This document shows positions 1 through 12,996 of a stretch of 64,000 bases of DNA, piece by piece. Positions within the stretch are counted from its first letter, which is position 1. Each line of letters starts with the position of its first letter. The notes under the pieces were generated by a model. That model worked only from the letters and a program-made list of their open reading frames with translations, did not search any database and had not been told where the DNA came from. The translations under genes and the position numbers were made by a program. This DNA is from Tomocerus qinae (Eukaryota; Arthropoda; Collembola; Entomobryomorpha; Tomoceridae), in NCBI GenBank assembly GCA_020055645.1, contig CM034548.1:10478001-10542000 (forward strand), given 5' to 3'.

Positions 1-791
1 GCAGTAAGTGGTTGACAGGGCGGATTGTCATAATATTTAACCTAACAATTATAGCAGTCCAAAGGTGCCTTGAATCAATTGCACACCTCAAAATTTGTAA
101 CCAGTGTCCGTAATTAATCCTTATGTCACTTTTAAATAATTTTTCTTGTGTGGATTTTTACCCGTTAACGACATATTGCAGTTATGATGTAAAAATACAG
201 CACCTAATCAGTTTCTTTAGTTGTCTTGTGTTTCAGCTTTGGTGATTTTGTTTGTTTTATGAAAATTATTACCCACTAAATATACACTCACGTCACGCGG
301 ATTAAATGTCAGTGATTGTGGATATAGAATGGGATGAGTCCTATATTCATGTAATTGTTTTTAAAGTTTTCCATTAAATCCACATTTGTATAAAGCAACA
401 AATCAAAAAATAGCCTGGAATGTGCTTGCCAGCTTCTTACAACTGCAAAAAATAATTTTGCACTATTTAACATTTTACAATCAATATTTTCCCTTATTTA
501 TAAATAGTGAACATGCAGTTTAGCCCCAAGCGCCTATAGTTTTTAGCTTAACACATTGTACCCGGCAGCTAAATTTTGTTGAAATGGAAGGGCTTGCATT
601 TAATAATCGGCTCGATTCTTAAAGTGTCTTAAAACTCTAAAAGTTTCAAAAAGAGATAATCAGGAGGGAATGCATCAGCATAAATATTTACTTATTATTA
701 GAAGTGTAACTAGTTTGATTTGTTAATAAGACGGTGTTTATTTTTTTAATTCTGGAAATGGATCTTAAGTGTTTTGATGTTATATCTGTAG
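1..791. other. Gene-free left edge, probable VMP1 intron
   Basis: No convincing coding exon is visible. The first bases read GCA followed by GTAAGT, a good splice-donor consensus on the + strand, and a weak acceptor (ctgtag) ends at 791, directly before the first recognisable VMP1 exon. The simplest reading is that this stretch is the intron that follows an upstream VMP1 exon ending at base 3. The exon itself cannot be judged from three bases, so this is inference. Confidence 0.4.
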
Positions 792-3700
792 TTGAAAAAA
801 CTGGAGGACGCTAAATTGGAAGAAGAGAGGCTGGTCCAGCATAGGATGAATAATAACAAGCAGAAGAAATTCTTGGTGCCTGTACAAGTCAATAATAGTA
901 CCAATTCTATTAAAATGAAAGAAAAGAAGAGAAACGGTGTCGCAGAAGAGCGCTCTCAATTGGTGGTCTGGCGTAAACCACTGAAAACGCTGTACTACTT
1001 TATCAGAGAAGTTCCTTGCTCTATTGCGGATGCTCGTGATAGGTTTGCAATTATTCTTAATTATCCAGACTTTTTTCAAGTAGTGAATTCCGTGGATTCC
1101 GCGGTTAACCTTTAATGTTTTTATTTGATAGATTTACAATGTCTTTGTATGATCCCCGACGGAAATCTATTCCACCCTCTCGCAGACTGCTAATATTCTC
1201 CCTCTTCGTGCTTGTACTTTATATGCTGTATTTCTTCGTGTTCAAAGACGACGATAATTCGCGGAAGGTATGTATTTTTAAACCATAGAATATCGTACCT
1301 ATTACTACACTGTATATATAGTCTGACCTTTTGATACTTGCAATCAAACAAAAGTCAGAAGACCAAGGCTAGCAGCATTAACGCCACAAGTTCTTATTTC
1401 TAATTAGATTCGCATACATATACGGATTCCACAAAAATATGATTTACTTTTTTAGGCTATAATGTTAACACTTAATCCATCAAAAGACTAATACTTAATA
1501 TAGCGCACTGTCAATATCATTAAAATTGATCTCAGAGTGTGGGAGTGGGAAGTAATAAAGAAGTACATACAGATGATATAGTTCCACGAAGTTTATTTGC
1601 CGTATCACTTCTGAATATGCGATGCAGAGATTATGAATGAGTACAGAGAAATAAGTTTGATTGGAATTTTTGTAGAAATAGACTATATAAGGATATGTTA
1701 TAAGAGTTCTAGTAAAAATTAATACAGGTTACTAATTAGTGGTTTTGTTTTTTTTCTAGATAAAAGATGAAATGTACTGGTATTCCTATTGGGTGTTTCT
1801 AGGGATACTTTCGTCGGTAGGTCTTGGAACAGGACTTCATACATTCCTCCTGTATTTAGGACCTTTTATTGCCAAAGTAACATTGGCCGCTCAGGAATGT
1901 GGCTCTGTCCAATTCCCTAAACCTCCATATCCAGACCAGTATGCTTGCAATCTAATATGTCTAATAACTCATTGTTGATACCTTGACATATCCCTCTATT
2001 TACTGGAAGAAGTTGAATCCTGATATCAAAATACCAATGCAGAGCTGTGTGATATTTACCTTTAGAAGCTGCTAGTTAAACGGCAAAAACTTGCATTTCA
2101 AAATAATTCTTTATAAAAAACCTTTGCAAATATTCTATTCACCCTGTGGAATTTTGCGTTATACGAAATTGTATCTACCAAAACGAGCTTTTTTCCGTAA
2201 ACTAGAATCCAATGCTTGGCATTCTTAGGTATAATTCTAAAACTTCCCTAATTCCATTACCTTTTCTTTTGACAATATTTTCCAGTTCTACTATCAAACC
2301 TGGGAGCATTGTAAATTGTAAGAAAAGGCATTAGAATTCGGAAAGTGTTAAAATGTAAGCAAATTTTTATTGTTCAAAAGAAACTTATTTTTGTGGGTGT
2401 GGGCCCTTGCCCCATTATCCTTACCTTGCCATTGGTAAAATCATCATGCAATTTTAGACATTGGGTTCTTCCGCGCAACTTCCACAGTAGCTTACACCTT
2501 CGCAACAAATGTTATAACTTAATTTGGTAATTAGAGTTCTATGTCCGGACACGCGACATCCCGATGGGATCACTGTATCAGACATAATCGGAAAGATTCG
2601 ATGGGAATCTTTAATGTGGGGATTCGGAACGGCCCTTGGGGAGTTACCCCCATATTTCATGGCGCGGGCAGCGCGTATATCCGGGATGAATGATGATGAA
2701 GACCTGGAAGAGTTTACTCAGTTGCTCCAAAGGAAAAAAAGAGTCGACACCAATTCATTGGTGCGAAGCCTTATTATTTATTGTATTATATTTATAAAAT
2801 CTATTATCAATGACACTATTAATAGGGACTCCTGGAGCGCGGAAAATTGTGGATGCAAGATCTGGTAGAAAAAGTTGGGTTCTGGGGCATTCTCGCCTGT
2901 GCCTCTATCCCAAATCCACTCTTTGATCTGGCAGGAATCACGTGCGGCCATTTCCTGGTTCCCTTCACAACGTTTTTTGGGGCCACTGTCATAGGAAAAG
3001 CAGTTGTGAAGGTTCATCTTCAGTTGACCTTTGTAATACTGGCGTTCAACGAAGAGTTGCTCCAAAAGTAAGTTTTCTATTTTAATTGGAATACTATGAA
3101 TTAAACTAGCTATGTTTTTTTTCAAAAAATTAAGATTAAGCTTAGGCTATATTTTGAACTGAACAAGTCCATAATATTATCCAATTTAGGACAGTCTGTC
3201 ACTTTTATTACTAAAATACCTGAGTTATTAAGATAGCAATGCTTATCCAACAGAAATTACGAATAGCTGAATAAGCTACTAGCAAACGCTAATGTTTAAC
3301 ACGCTATATGGGCCTTTTAAATCCAGTTCTGGAGGCTAAAACTGTTTGATTTTAACTAAATAACAATATTTTGTTTTGGGAGTAAACGTTGTTTAGACAG
3401 TTGCGTTGGGCGTTTTTTTTAATCAAAAAAGTGCTTTTCGTTGATAATGATGGTGAATTGGTTTCTATTTGCAATAGCCTCACTGCGTAGGTACTGTAGT
3501 ACAGGGTACGAAGTAATAATCGTAATAAGGTATTGTATGTACTGTACCTACCTAACGAAGTCCTTAGTACTAATACGAATCATGTACTATTTTATTTTGA
3601 AATATATAGAATAGGAAATATTTATGGCTTGACTAAATCTTAATGTGTGTGTTAATTTATAAATGGACGTGTGGTTGCCAAATTTGTATTGACACTTTGT

Positions 3701-4080
3701 TTTGGCAATTAGCTCAATATTTTAATGGTTTTTTTCCTGTAGGGCTGTCGTCTGGATTCGAACAATTCCTAAAGTGGGGGGTATTTTAAGCGATCCGTTT
3801 CAAGAGCTGATGGAGCATCAAAAGGCCACATTGCACAACCGTTCAGAGGGAGACACACCTTCGGTTTGTATAATTAGTAACTATAGGTACTATTTTAATT
3901 TATAGATAGATTCCCCCATTAAAAAATTATTAAAAATTTCAGGAAGGTGGTATGCTTGCATTCTTCTTGGAAAAATTTGTGATGGGTATGGTGATCTATT
4001 TCGTGATTTCAATCATCAATGCGATGGCGCAGTCGTACCACAAGCGGATTACAAAAGAAAAGTCGAAATCTAAGTCTTGA
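792..4080 (+). CDS. Vmp1: Vacuole membrane protein 1 (VMP1-like), N-terminus incomplete
   Basis: Seven exons: 792-1042, 1132-1267, 1760-1938, 2535-2760, 2826-3067, 3743-3863, 3943-4080, all with GT-AG introns and consistent phases, giving about 430 residues. VMP1 is a multi-pass ER membrane protein of the VTT/DedA group, known as a phospholipid scramblase needed for autophagosome formation and lipid-droplet release. Family hallmarks are read directly: [56 protein letters not shown] and [18 protein letters not shown], plus a lysine-rich C-terminal tail after INAMAQSY. A first hydrophobic segment lies in exon 2 ([15 protein letters not shown]). The exon starting at 792 opens with TTG after an acceptor, so it is not a true start. 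Translation begins either in an exon left of the window or at the in-frame ATG in this exon (847-849). Human VMP1 has about 406 residues, so little is missing. Confidence 0.95.
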
Positions 4081-4323
4081 CCGAATAATGAGGATGTAGA
4101 AAGATGAAAGTATGCAAGTTGTGAACATTTAGAGTGTGAATGATTATTTCGTTAACAGTGATTGTTTGGAATTTAATTTACATGTTGAGTGCTTGTGAAA
4201 AATTCTACGCCGAACATAATTGCTCACAACAGAGGGATTACAATTGCGCGTACAATTATATTTTGCACCATTCCTGAAACAATTTAGCTTGATTATCCGT
4301 AACTGATACAACAGATAAGTGGA

Positions 4324-4329
4324 AATAAA
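4324..4329 (+). terminator. Poly(A) signal of VMP1
   Basis: AATAAA about 245 bases after the VMP1 stop codon, followed by a GT-rich stretch. It is the first canonical signal downstream and a likely 3' end. Confidence 0.55.
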
Positions 4330-5894
4330 TAACGTGTTTCGTAAACATGCTCATAAATTGTGATGTTGTACTGTCTTACTAATTAATTCGTGTATTAATA
4401 ACTCAAAACAAATCATACTGTGGCAACTATATTCATGTGTGGGCATAAAATGTAATTAGTAAACAAATGCGATTGCTTTACTGCTTAGTTAGTGTTTTAA
4501 TTCACATTGCTCTACTTAGCTAGCTATATAGTTGTGATCACTACGTTTACTTTATGTACAATAATAGAGGTATGTAAATAATTTATAGCCTTAAATTATA
4601 CTGTGACTTTGTTAGTCGATAACAAAAAAATATTATTTTTACGACCTTGTGTATTATATGTATTGTTATCACATCTTTATAATCGAGCTCGTAATTCTGG
4701 TATAGCCAAAAAATTGAAGTAAAAATTTACAATTAAAAGTTTCTCTTTTCTTAATGTCAGCTGTTAACTTGTTTTTATGATCTGAGGAAGGTGATGTAAT
4801 TTAAGGCATGCTTCATTTAGAGAAATAGTAAATACTGTCGGTACTGAATGAATATTATTAAGATCAAACCCTAATTGCCCAACTTTATATTTTATATACC
4901 AGACAGAGATACGTTTATATAGTATCTGTATTCTGTATTATGCTGAGCAATATAGCAATGATGCAGTAATTTATATCAAGACCAAATTCCATCCTAATTC
5001 AGGACACGGCCTAATTCAAAAAGTGAACGTTGTTAAGCACTCAATTTGTCTATGCTGTGTTAAAATCGTATTCAATAAAAGTTTGTCGTAAGTTACGACA
5101 TGATAAGCAACATAAAAAATTTACTTATTAGCAAATTTAGTATTACATTTCATTTTTAAGATTTATTTGAGAAAGTTAAATGTTTCACACACGCGCGTGT
5201 ACACGTCACACACCTACTTTAAGTTATAAATGCTATCCGTATTTAGAACATTGACTTGGCAATAATAATGATAATTTGTTGACAGTCAATAGGATAGGGA
5301 CGGGTTTGGGACAGATGTCCTCTATGATACCAATATTACCAATACAAATACGCAGAAGTAGGTCTACACAGTATTATGCAGTTAACATTATGACACCGCT
5401 TAATGGCTCATGATTTTTACCGTGATAAAGTGATAATAAATGTGTCCATCTCAATAGGTGTGATGGGTCTATGTGCTCAGCTTTCAATTTAGTATGGGCA
5501 AAAATTGAAATTGAATTGAAAATTGCTAAGTAAGTTCGACAAGCAGTAACTTACGACTTGTCTTAGCTGTCATATATTGACAGCTGATGTTTATAGCAGC
5601 TTTCTAAAGTATTTGAATAACAATTCCTGTTAGAACGTCTTTTTAATTTGCTTAATCTATCGATAGAAATGGAAAATAACAAAATACACCGCCATTCACA
5701 GCTTCCGCGGACATTAAGAGGTTAGGTTTGTTTATCAGGTTCGATTTAGTACTATTTAGGACCCTATCCATGTAAGCGGTGACATTAATGATGGAGTATT
5801 TTGTAAGAGGTGACGCGGTGGCAATGAATGACGGTGTAATTTGTCGTTTCCCGATATAGTAAATAAGTGATGTGCCTCAATGTTAATTCAAGAG

Positions 5895-5900
5895 TTTATT
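5895..5900 (-). terminator. Candidate poly(A) signal of NDUFS8
   Basis: TTTATT on the + strand, which is AATAAA on the - strand, about 255 bases past the NDUFS8 stop codon. Position and hexamer fit, but nothing else proves use. Confidence 0.4.
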
Positions 5901-6020
5901 GTAGGAATCAAGAATTTTGTATTATCAATATATTTTTTATGAATCAATATTTAAATTGTCTATTACATGATGTAGTTTATGTACACTAGAATATACACAT
6001 TGTTATTAGTTGGTTTCTAT

Positions 6021-6153
6021 GACGTTTTAATTAGCAACTGTTTAATCAGAGCCACTCTATTAAAATTGATGCTTACACCAATATAAGTGTGTTCCTAAGA
6101 CATTTTAATTAGCACTTAACATCTGTCGAGCACATCTATTAAAATTGACTATT

Positions 6154-6165
<12 letters not shown>
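6021..6165. repeat. Diverged ~78-bp direct repeat across the NDUFS8 stop
   Basis: Two copies about 78 bp apart share three blocks: gac(g/a)ttttaattagca at 6021 and 6099, tctattaaaattga at 6056 and 6135, and acc(a/g)ata(t/c)aagtg near 6076 and 6156. The second copy includes the last codons and stop of NDUFS8. The first copy lies downstream of the gene and lacks the stop. A third, shorter resemblance (gtg(c)ctcaatgtta) sits near 5870. Confidence 0.6.
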
Positions 6166-7080
<915 letters not shown>

Positions 7081-7783
7081 CTTGTATTTTGAGAAAGTTT
7101 AATTAACAATCTACAATCAACAAAGAACAATCTTTCAATCTTCTATCAACAAAGAACAATCTTTCACCTATCTTCAATCAACAAAGAGAAATCTTTAAAA
7201 CCACAAAAATTGACTAGTGGTTCCGGAAAATTACGAATCAAATGTTATTGCCAATTATTGATTCAGAGACTGAAATTTTTCTACAACGGAGTAGCTCTAC
7301 TAGGAAAAGCATTTGAATTTTGGAGCTCCTAGATTACCAGGAGCAGATATTAGACACCCTTGTCTATTGCAACGTTTGCCTGCATTCATGAAAACTCGGA
7401 AAGTGGAATTTTTGTGAGATTCTTTTTGGTGCTAGGTAGCGGTAGAGCAAAGATCTTCTATTGTGAACTTGTGAATTCATCTTCAAAAATAAGTATATTT
7501 TGAAATAATTATATTACATGGGAATTTTTCACAAAGATATTTGTTTTTATTAAGTGAAATGATCAATACATTGATTCAATCTCTCTTTAATTTGCCTGGT
7601 ATTGTGGTGTAGAATATGCAAGTGTTTGTTTGTGCATAGTGAGAATTTTCTGATTAATAATTCACAAATAAATAGTAAGTTTGTGCAATATTTTATGATA
7701 CTGTATCTGGAATTGTAATTAAAATAATTAGGTATTCAGAAAAATCTACTGAATAAGTCACTCCCTATTTTCAAATAAATTAT
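7081..7783. other. Intergenic: NDUFS8 upstream region and orphan gene 3' end
   Basis: About 700 bp between two - strand genes. The part next to NDUFS8 (7081-7200) carries the triple repeat described separately and is probably promoter or 5' UTR. The rest is AT-rich. A - strand AATAAA (+ strand 7546-7551) could end the upstream secreted gene's transcript. No TATA box or exon is seen. Confidence 0.5.
7116..7197. repeat. Triple HMG-box-like repeat upstream of NDUFS8
   Basis: Three copies of a unit beginning ATCAACAAAGAACAATC start at 7116, 7145 and 7177 (spacing 29 and 32 bp); the third has diverged in its second half. Each unit contains AACAAAG, and the first two also AACAAT; both match the HMG-box (SOX/TCF type) core. 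The array lies 36-117 bases upstream of the NDUFS8 ATG. Binding is inference from the motif only. Confidence 0.6.
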
Positions 7784-8567
7784 TTATTTCTTGAAGCAAG
7801 GTTTCTTCGACTTTGGGTTTTTGCGTTTATTTTTCGCCGCTTGTTGCAAAAGAGGCTTCAAGTTGGCCAAAGACTCGCATTCTGAGAGTGTATTCAAAAA
7901 TTCCTGACAACTTAACGTGGCTAAATCCTTTCCCTACAAAATGGTAATCAACAGATAGGGATGACAATAGAATTGGGATGACTTATTATTCATTATTTAA
8001 ATTAGTCATTTTAATAACTTGAAAGTTGCTTACTTTAACTTTTCCTGCACAGTCAGATATAGAAATCCCTGTGAGTCCCATAACCAAGCCACCAACAGAA
8101 CCTGTTACGGATCCAAGAATTTGACTGACTTCTTCTAATGTGTGTGCTACGTTTTCATTGATATCTAAAGGCGCAGTTGGAACACTTGGTGCCTTTTTCC
8201 TGGAGCTCTGGAAAAATAAAATTTCATTAATGCATACTACAGCAGTCACATTATTGTCATAAATGATATGAATGTCAGCAAATCGTTTAAAGACTACTTT
8301 GGAAGAAAACTTTTTTTGGAGACTCATGTCCTTGCTCATATCTCCTTTAGGTGTTGCAAACAACTCCAATGTTGCCTCGGTGGCCTGTAATGGTGAGCCA
8401 TCCGCAAGAAACTATTTTCAGGAACAACCGGATTATAATTGTATATCGCTTTGCAAATTACTTTCAAAAATATAAAATTTATGCATGTATTTGTAATTTG
8501 TAACACTGCGTACGTAAGAGAGAGCAAATATTGATAGGAAAGAAAACAACGTCGAAAATGGACCCAT
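7784..8567 (-). CDS. Hypothetical small secreted protein (orphan)
   Basis: Four-exon model on the - strand: 8567-8514, 8411-8298, 8207-8034, 7933-7784; all introns GT-AG, every exon a multiple of three, 163 residues. I do not recognise the family. The N-terminus MGPFSTLFSFLSIFALSY is a clear signal peptide. A middle segment (ILGSVTGSVGGLVMGLTGIS) is glycine-rich and hydrophobic. The C-terminus is strongly basic (AAKNKRKNPKSKKPCFKK). Cysteines are few and spread over the last third. The first donor (TAC|gtacgc) is not ideal, and the exon 2/3 junction could instead use another donor nearby; reading through that intron also stays open. A TATA box and initiator lie at the right spacing upstream, supporting a real, regulated gene. 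It is head-to-head with the serine protease gene. Confidence 0.55.
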
Positions 8568-9527
8568 TTTTGATCTATCGTCTGCAGACACAATAATAGA
8601 TAAAACTGGTGTAAATAGTTGGACTGCAAATAAAATAATCCTTCGGTTGGTTTATATATACACGCATAATGAATGACAAAATAGAACTTCCGGTTGTTGA
8701 CAGGAGTTAATTGAATTGTTTATTTATTGCATTTGATTTTGACAACACAGCATCCCTGACGCCACGTACTTGTCAGCATAAAATAGTCTTCTGTGTGTAG
8801 CCATTTGTAATTGTCATTATGTTGTTTTAATTCGAGGCTTGTAACTTTCAAATGTATTCTGATTATTTTCATGCGTCACCGTCACTGCCCGTCCTCAGTT
8901 GTTCCTGTGTCTACTAGATACCTATATATTACATTTCTAGGACCAGAATTTAATTCATGCACGCACATCATTGTTCCCCCACTGGCCACAGGTATGTAAT
9001 TCAGATCAGGAGTTATATTATGCTTATTAGTTGAGCTGATGTTAAGTTTAAGAAATACAAACCCGGAAGGCACCAACGTATTATTGTAATCACATTGTAA
9101 GATAAGTAGAAATAATTCCAATACCGAAGCAGAATACTTTTAATGATAACCATTGATGATAAACTGGACTGTGCTACAATCTTTTACATCTATGAAAAAT
9201 TAACATACTGTCAGCAGCGTTTTACATCCAAATGTATTACATTGCATATGTGTAGTTTATGTATAAGTTAATGCTGAAAGTAACCAACAGGGAATAAGTT
9301 TATCATACCATACATATTTGTAAGCATTCCCAATTCCCGACGCCACTTTTTGGCATCTAAACGTATATAATATCCAGCACTTATACAACTGCACATTGGA
9401 AATAGTTGCCAAAATTTTATTTTACATTAAAAACAAAAAACTAAATACCTTACATAGCAGAAATAAAGATATTACATGCATTGAGTCTTGTCTACAATAT
9501 TCACCGACCGTAATAATCTGAAGCAAT
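8568..9527. promoter_or_regulatory. Divergent promoter region: orphan gene and protease
   Basis: Under 1 kb separates the two start codons. On the - strand side there is a TATA/initiator pair (separate entry). On the + strand side TATATAA lies at 9364-9370, about 160 bases before the protease ATG, which would put initiation near 9394-9400. A short upstream ATG at 9477 is closed at once by TGA. No exon is supported between them. Confidence 0.5.
8623..8660 (-). promoter_or_regulatory. TATA box and initiator of the orphan secreted gene
   Basis: On the - strand, TATATATAAA spans 8660-8651 and GCAGT, an arthropod-type initiator, spans 8627-8623. The distance from the TATA to the initiator A (8625) is about 32 bases, the normal spacing. 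The start codon follows 58 bases further on. Confidence 0.55.
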
Positions 9528-12500
9528 ATGTTTTGCTTCCATTTTTTATTAATTTTTTCCATTTCTCAAGGTAAATAAGACATTAAGACATTTCTACTCG
9601 TTATTTATTTATATTGAATGATTTAGTTCAGTATCCAGTATCGATGGACATACGTATATAATATACTCACTGCTGACTAACTTTGAATGTTGTGGTTGAG
9701 TGGGAAAATTACATACCCATGAAAATACATTTTCGAAAATAAAGATAGCATATTTGTTTCGATTGAAGATTGCATTTTTACTTTTTGCTAAGTGTTTGGC
9801 GCTACTACAAGTGGAGATGGAACTGCCGGATGTAAACTACCAGCAACGCCATTCAATGGTAATTTTGAAGTTGAAGGGTGTGAAGGAGAAAGAGCAGATC
9901 CATTTTACCCACCATGCTGGAAAGATCCCAATTTTTTGTACCCATTTGGACAGGTATGTATTTTATTAATTTGCAAAATTAAAGAACTTCAATATGCGGG
10001 AATAAAGATGCGATATTGTATTTGTGCAAAATGTTTCAGGTTGTGAAATACTTTTGCTATCCAAATTTTTACCTACGTGGGGCAACGAAAGTAAAGTGTA
10101 TGCCCAACGGAAATTGGAGCGATCCCTTTCCCCGTTGTTGTAAACCACGAAATGGAACTTCTACTTTTGTCCAACCTTCCCAATCTGACAAGGATTCCAA
10201 ACCTTCATTGGAGATTTTCGAAAAAGCTCCCGTAAGGCGATTTCAACTTAGAGAAAGCACAGTTTCTTGTTCTCCATTAATTTCAGCCAATAACATTGAA
10301 TTTGAATGCTTAACACCGGATGGTCGAATTAGTAACTGTGAACAACCTCCGTTCCCTCCCTACACCGTCGTCCACATTAAATGCGCCAAGTAAAATTCCT
10401 ATTTTTATTTTTTTCTCATACCTTCAGTCTGATTTGATATGCTCATGCAAATATTAACAAGAAGTCTGCTAATTCTTTAAAAAGTTTTGAGTTCAAAGTA
10501 TTTAGAAATGCCCTATCAACTTCGGGATGGCTTTCAAGACCGCCATTGTTTAATAAAGATTCTCATTTTTAGCTGTATAAAGCTACTTAAATTAAACTTA
10601 GCGAGTTGTGTTATAAATATTGCTTTAGCTTTTACCAGACAATATAAAGCTAGATAGTGAAATGAATACAAACGATTCTTTGATGCCATTTTGTCTGCAG
10701 GTATTACAAATCCGCAGGAGAATTGGCATACAGATACAGAAAGTGTAAGCCCGATGGAACGTGGAGTACAGAGGGATCAATTACTTGTATTTCAGGTTTA
10801 CATCCTTTCTGCATTAATATGTATTGGTATATGTGTTTGAAGTGTATGTACCTACATATATCTATTTAATGAAAAAATCTACCTATTACATAATTATACT
10901 ATTTAGTGTGACAGTTAAGTCTCCTTCCAAATTGTAATATTATTAGCATAGTAGTAAGTATAGTAATCGTGTAATTGTAGACTGTGGAAAATCGGACTCA
11001 CCAAAGACACCATTAATAACATTTGGCGTTGCTTCAGTAAGAGGACAATATCCTTGGCATGCAGCAATTTATAGGAGAGAGAAGGGCGGAAAATGGGAAT
11101 ACATTTGTGGGGGGTCTTTGATATCACGCTATGTCATCCTGACAGGTAATTCTTCAATTCTTCTGCTAATTACCATGTTCACGAAATAAGTTCATGGTAT
11201 ATCGGCATGACGACTTTAAAAAACACATTTCATTACATCATTATCTTTGTAACTATGCAGAAATGTTTCTTATGATAACCTGAGATATTTTCACATGACT
11301 ATAGTGAAAGAACAAAATATGTATCAAATAAAGATACTATATAAACATTGTTAAATATTTATTAGGTTGGATATTTTTAAGACTTAATTTCCAAAAAAAT
11401 GATTTTGGACCTTTTTTTATCCAACGAAAAAGGTTTTTGATAAAACCTGTAAACAAGTAAGCTTCATTCAAATCATGGACATCGGTGCTTGTAAAGACCG
11501 GAGAGTCATGAATGAAATAAAAGTTTTGCCTGCTTTGTAAACAGGAAAAGTTTTGTTTATTATTGCTAAGGTTAAAATGAAATCGTACATTGTCTTGTCG
11601 CATGTAAAAACAGAATATGGAATGAAAACATCCTTATTTTATTGTATTGCGAACCAGTGCAAAATTTTCAGAAGTATTTATTGTAGCATTGACTATTAGA
11701 TTCTGATTCATGAATCAAATGTTTGCTACTATAATCATGACACTAAGTATTATATAATATAGGCATCGATAGTAGTTGTTGCTAGTAATAATATAATTAA
11801 GTAAGAGTACTTGAACAAAATTATAATTTGTTTACAGCTGCCCATTGCGTGACATCTCAATTTTCTGAAAAGGCAATAGAAGTAAGTAGATTGACAGTTG
11901 TTTTGGGCAAGTTCCACCGCTTGTTTGAAGTGAAAGAGACAAATACGCAACAAGGCTTCGTGCAGAGAATTATCGTGCATCCAAGTTATTCCTCCTTAAA
12001 CTTTGATTCGGATATTGCTCTCATCATATTGCAAGTACCCGTCGAATTCTCATTTTTCGTTCGTCCAATCTGCTTTCCTGAGAGTTTTAACTCACTCATT
12101 GAAGAATACCAAATTCAAGAAGGAAATGTTGGAACGGTAACCATTCACTATGCAATTAATTACTTCTATTAAAGCAGCAAGACATTATAGTTCTAAATAA
12201 GGAATATATTATAGCGCTGAATCTAAGTAAGGTATTTGCATGCCAGTTAATGTTCCGTATAACTTACATGTATTTGCAATGACAAAGTAAATATGGAACA
12301 TTTTGTTTTTAATCAGATCACCATAAAGTCATCTACTTAGCAAAAGTTTAGTTGAGTAATTGGCACCTGCATAAAATACATCTTAAATTAATTCTGAATG
12401 TGTATTAATAGGTTGCTGGGTGGGGAGTGACGGAGACAGGAAATCTTTCAGACACACTTCAGTCGGCTTACTTGCCTGTTGTTTCTTCCAAAACTTGCAT

Positions 12501-12996
12501 TGATTCATATCAAGAGTTTTTTGAAAGTCAAACTCGATACACTAATTTCTGTGCTGGGTTTAGAAATGGTAATCAATTTTAATCTGCTGTTATTTTTGTC
12601 GTACCTACTGATCTAATTTAAAAATTGCTATCTTCTCACATGTTTTGGATATGCGGAATTGAAAAGATTTTTTTTAATTTTCAACTTACTATAGGGACAT
12701 CTGTATGCAATGGAGATTCAGGTATTTATTAGGAGATGTATAGCAAAAAATAGTTCTTCAATGCAAAGCAGAAAGATTAATCAATGTTTTAAAATGCATT
12801 CACAGGCGGTGGGATGATTTTCCCATCAGGCTCAGGAGATTCTCAACGGTGGTATATTCAAGGCATTGTAAGTACTGGTGCACCAGATCCTGAGCAAAAA
12901 TTAAAATGCGACTCTCATCAATACACTCTGTTTACCCGAGTGGGTCGATTTTCCGATTGGATAGTTCGAACTCTAACTCCTGATGGCTACATATGA
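9528..12996 (+). CDS. Modular serine protease: CCP-Wonton-trypsin fold, secreted
   Basis: Nine exons: 9528-9570, 9793-9953, 10040-10389, 10701-10795, 10981-11145, 11838-12136, 12412-12568, 12695-12721, 12806-12996; 495 residues. Signal peptide MFCFHFLLIFSISQV, then a complement-control (sushi) domain from Cys28 to Cys101, then a second Cys-rich module (about 102-216) placed like the Wonton domain of insect ModSP, then an S1 protease domain from Asp217. The triad is complete: His273 (AAHC), Asp329 (DSDIAL), Ser431 (GDSGG). The residue equivalent to chymotrypsin 189 is Ser425, predicting a chymotrypsin-like pocket. The expected Arg/Lys activation site is absent; TPL228-I229TFG occupies it. In insects, enzymes of this layout (ModSP, HP14, MSP) start the Toll/melanization cascade after microbial recognition, but those also carry N-terminal LDLa repeats, which are missing here. 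A TATA box lies upstream. Role is inferred from architecture. Confidence 0.88.

Larger units (their letters stand above)
4081..6153. other. Convergent 3' intergenic region VMP1/NDUFS8
   Basis: Holds the VMP1 3' UTR and, on the other strand, the NDUFS8 3' UTR. AT-rich with no supported exon. It contains a 12-bp alternating purine-pyrimidine palindrome ACACGCGCGTGT at 5189-5200. Near the NDUFS8 stop there are diverged duplicate segments, listed separately. Confidence 0.7.

Noticed and set aside
11337-11603. 88-codon - strand frame in a protease intron as a mobile-element remnant
   Set aside because: No terminal inverted repeats, target duplication or transposase motif could be found.
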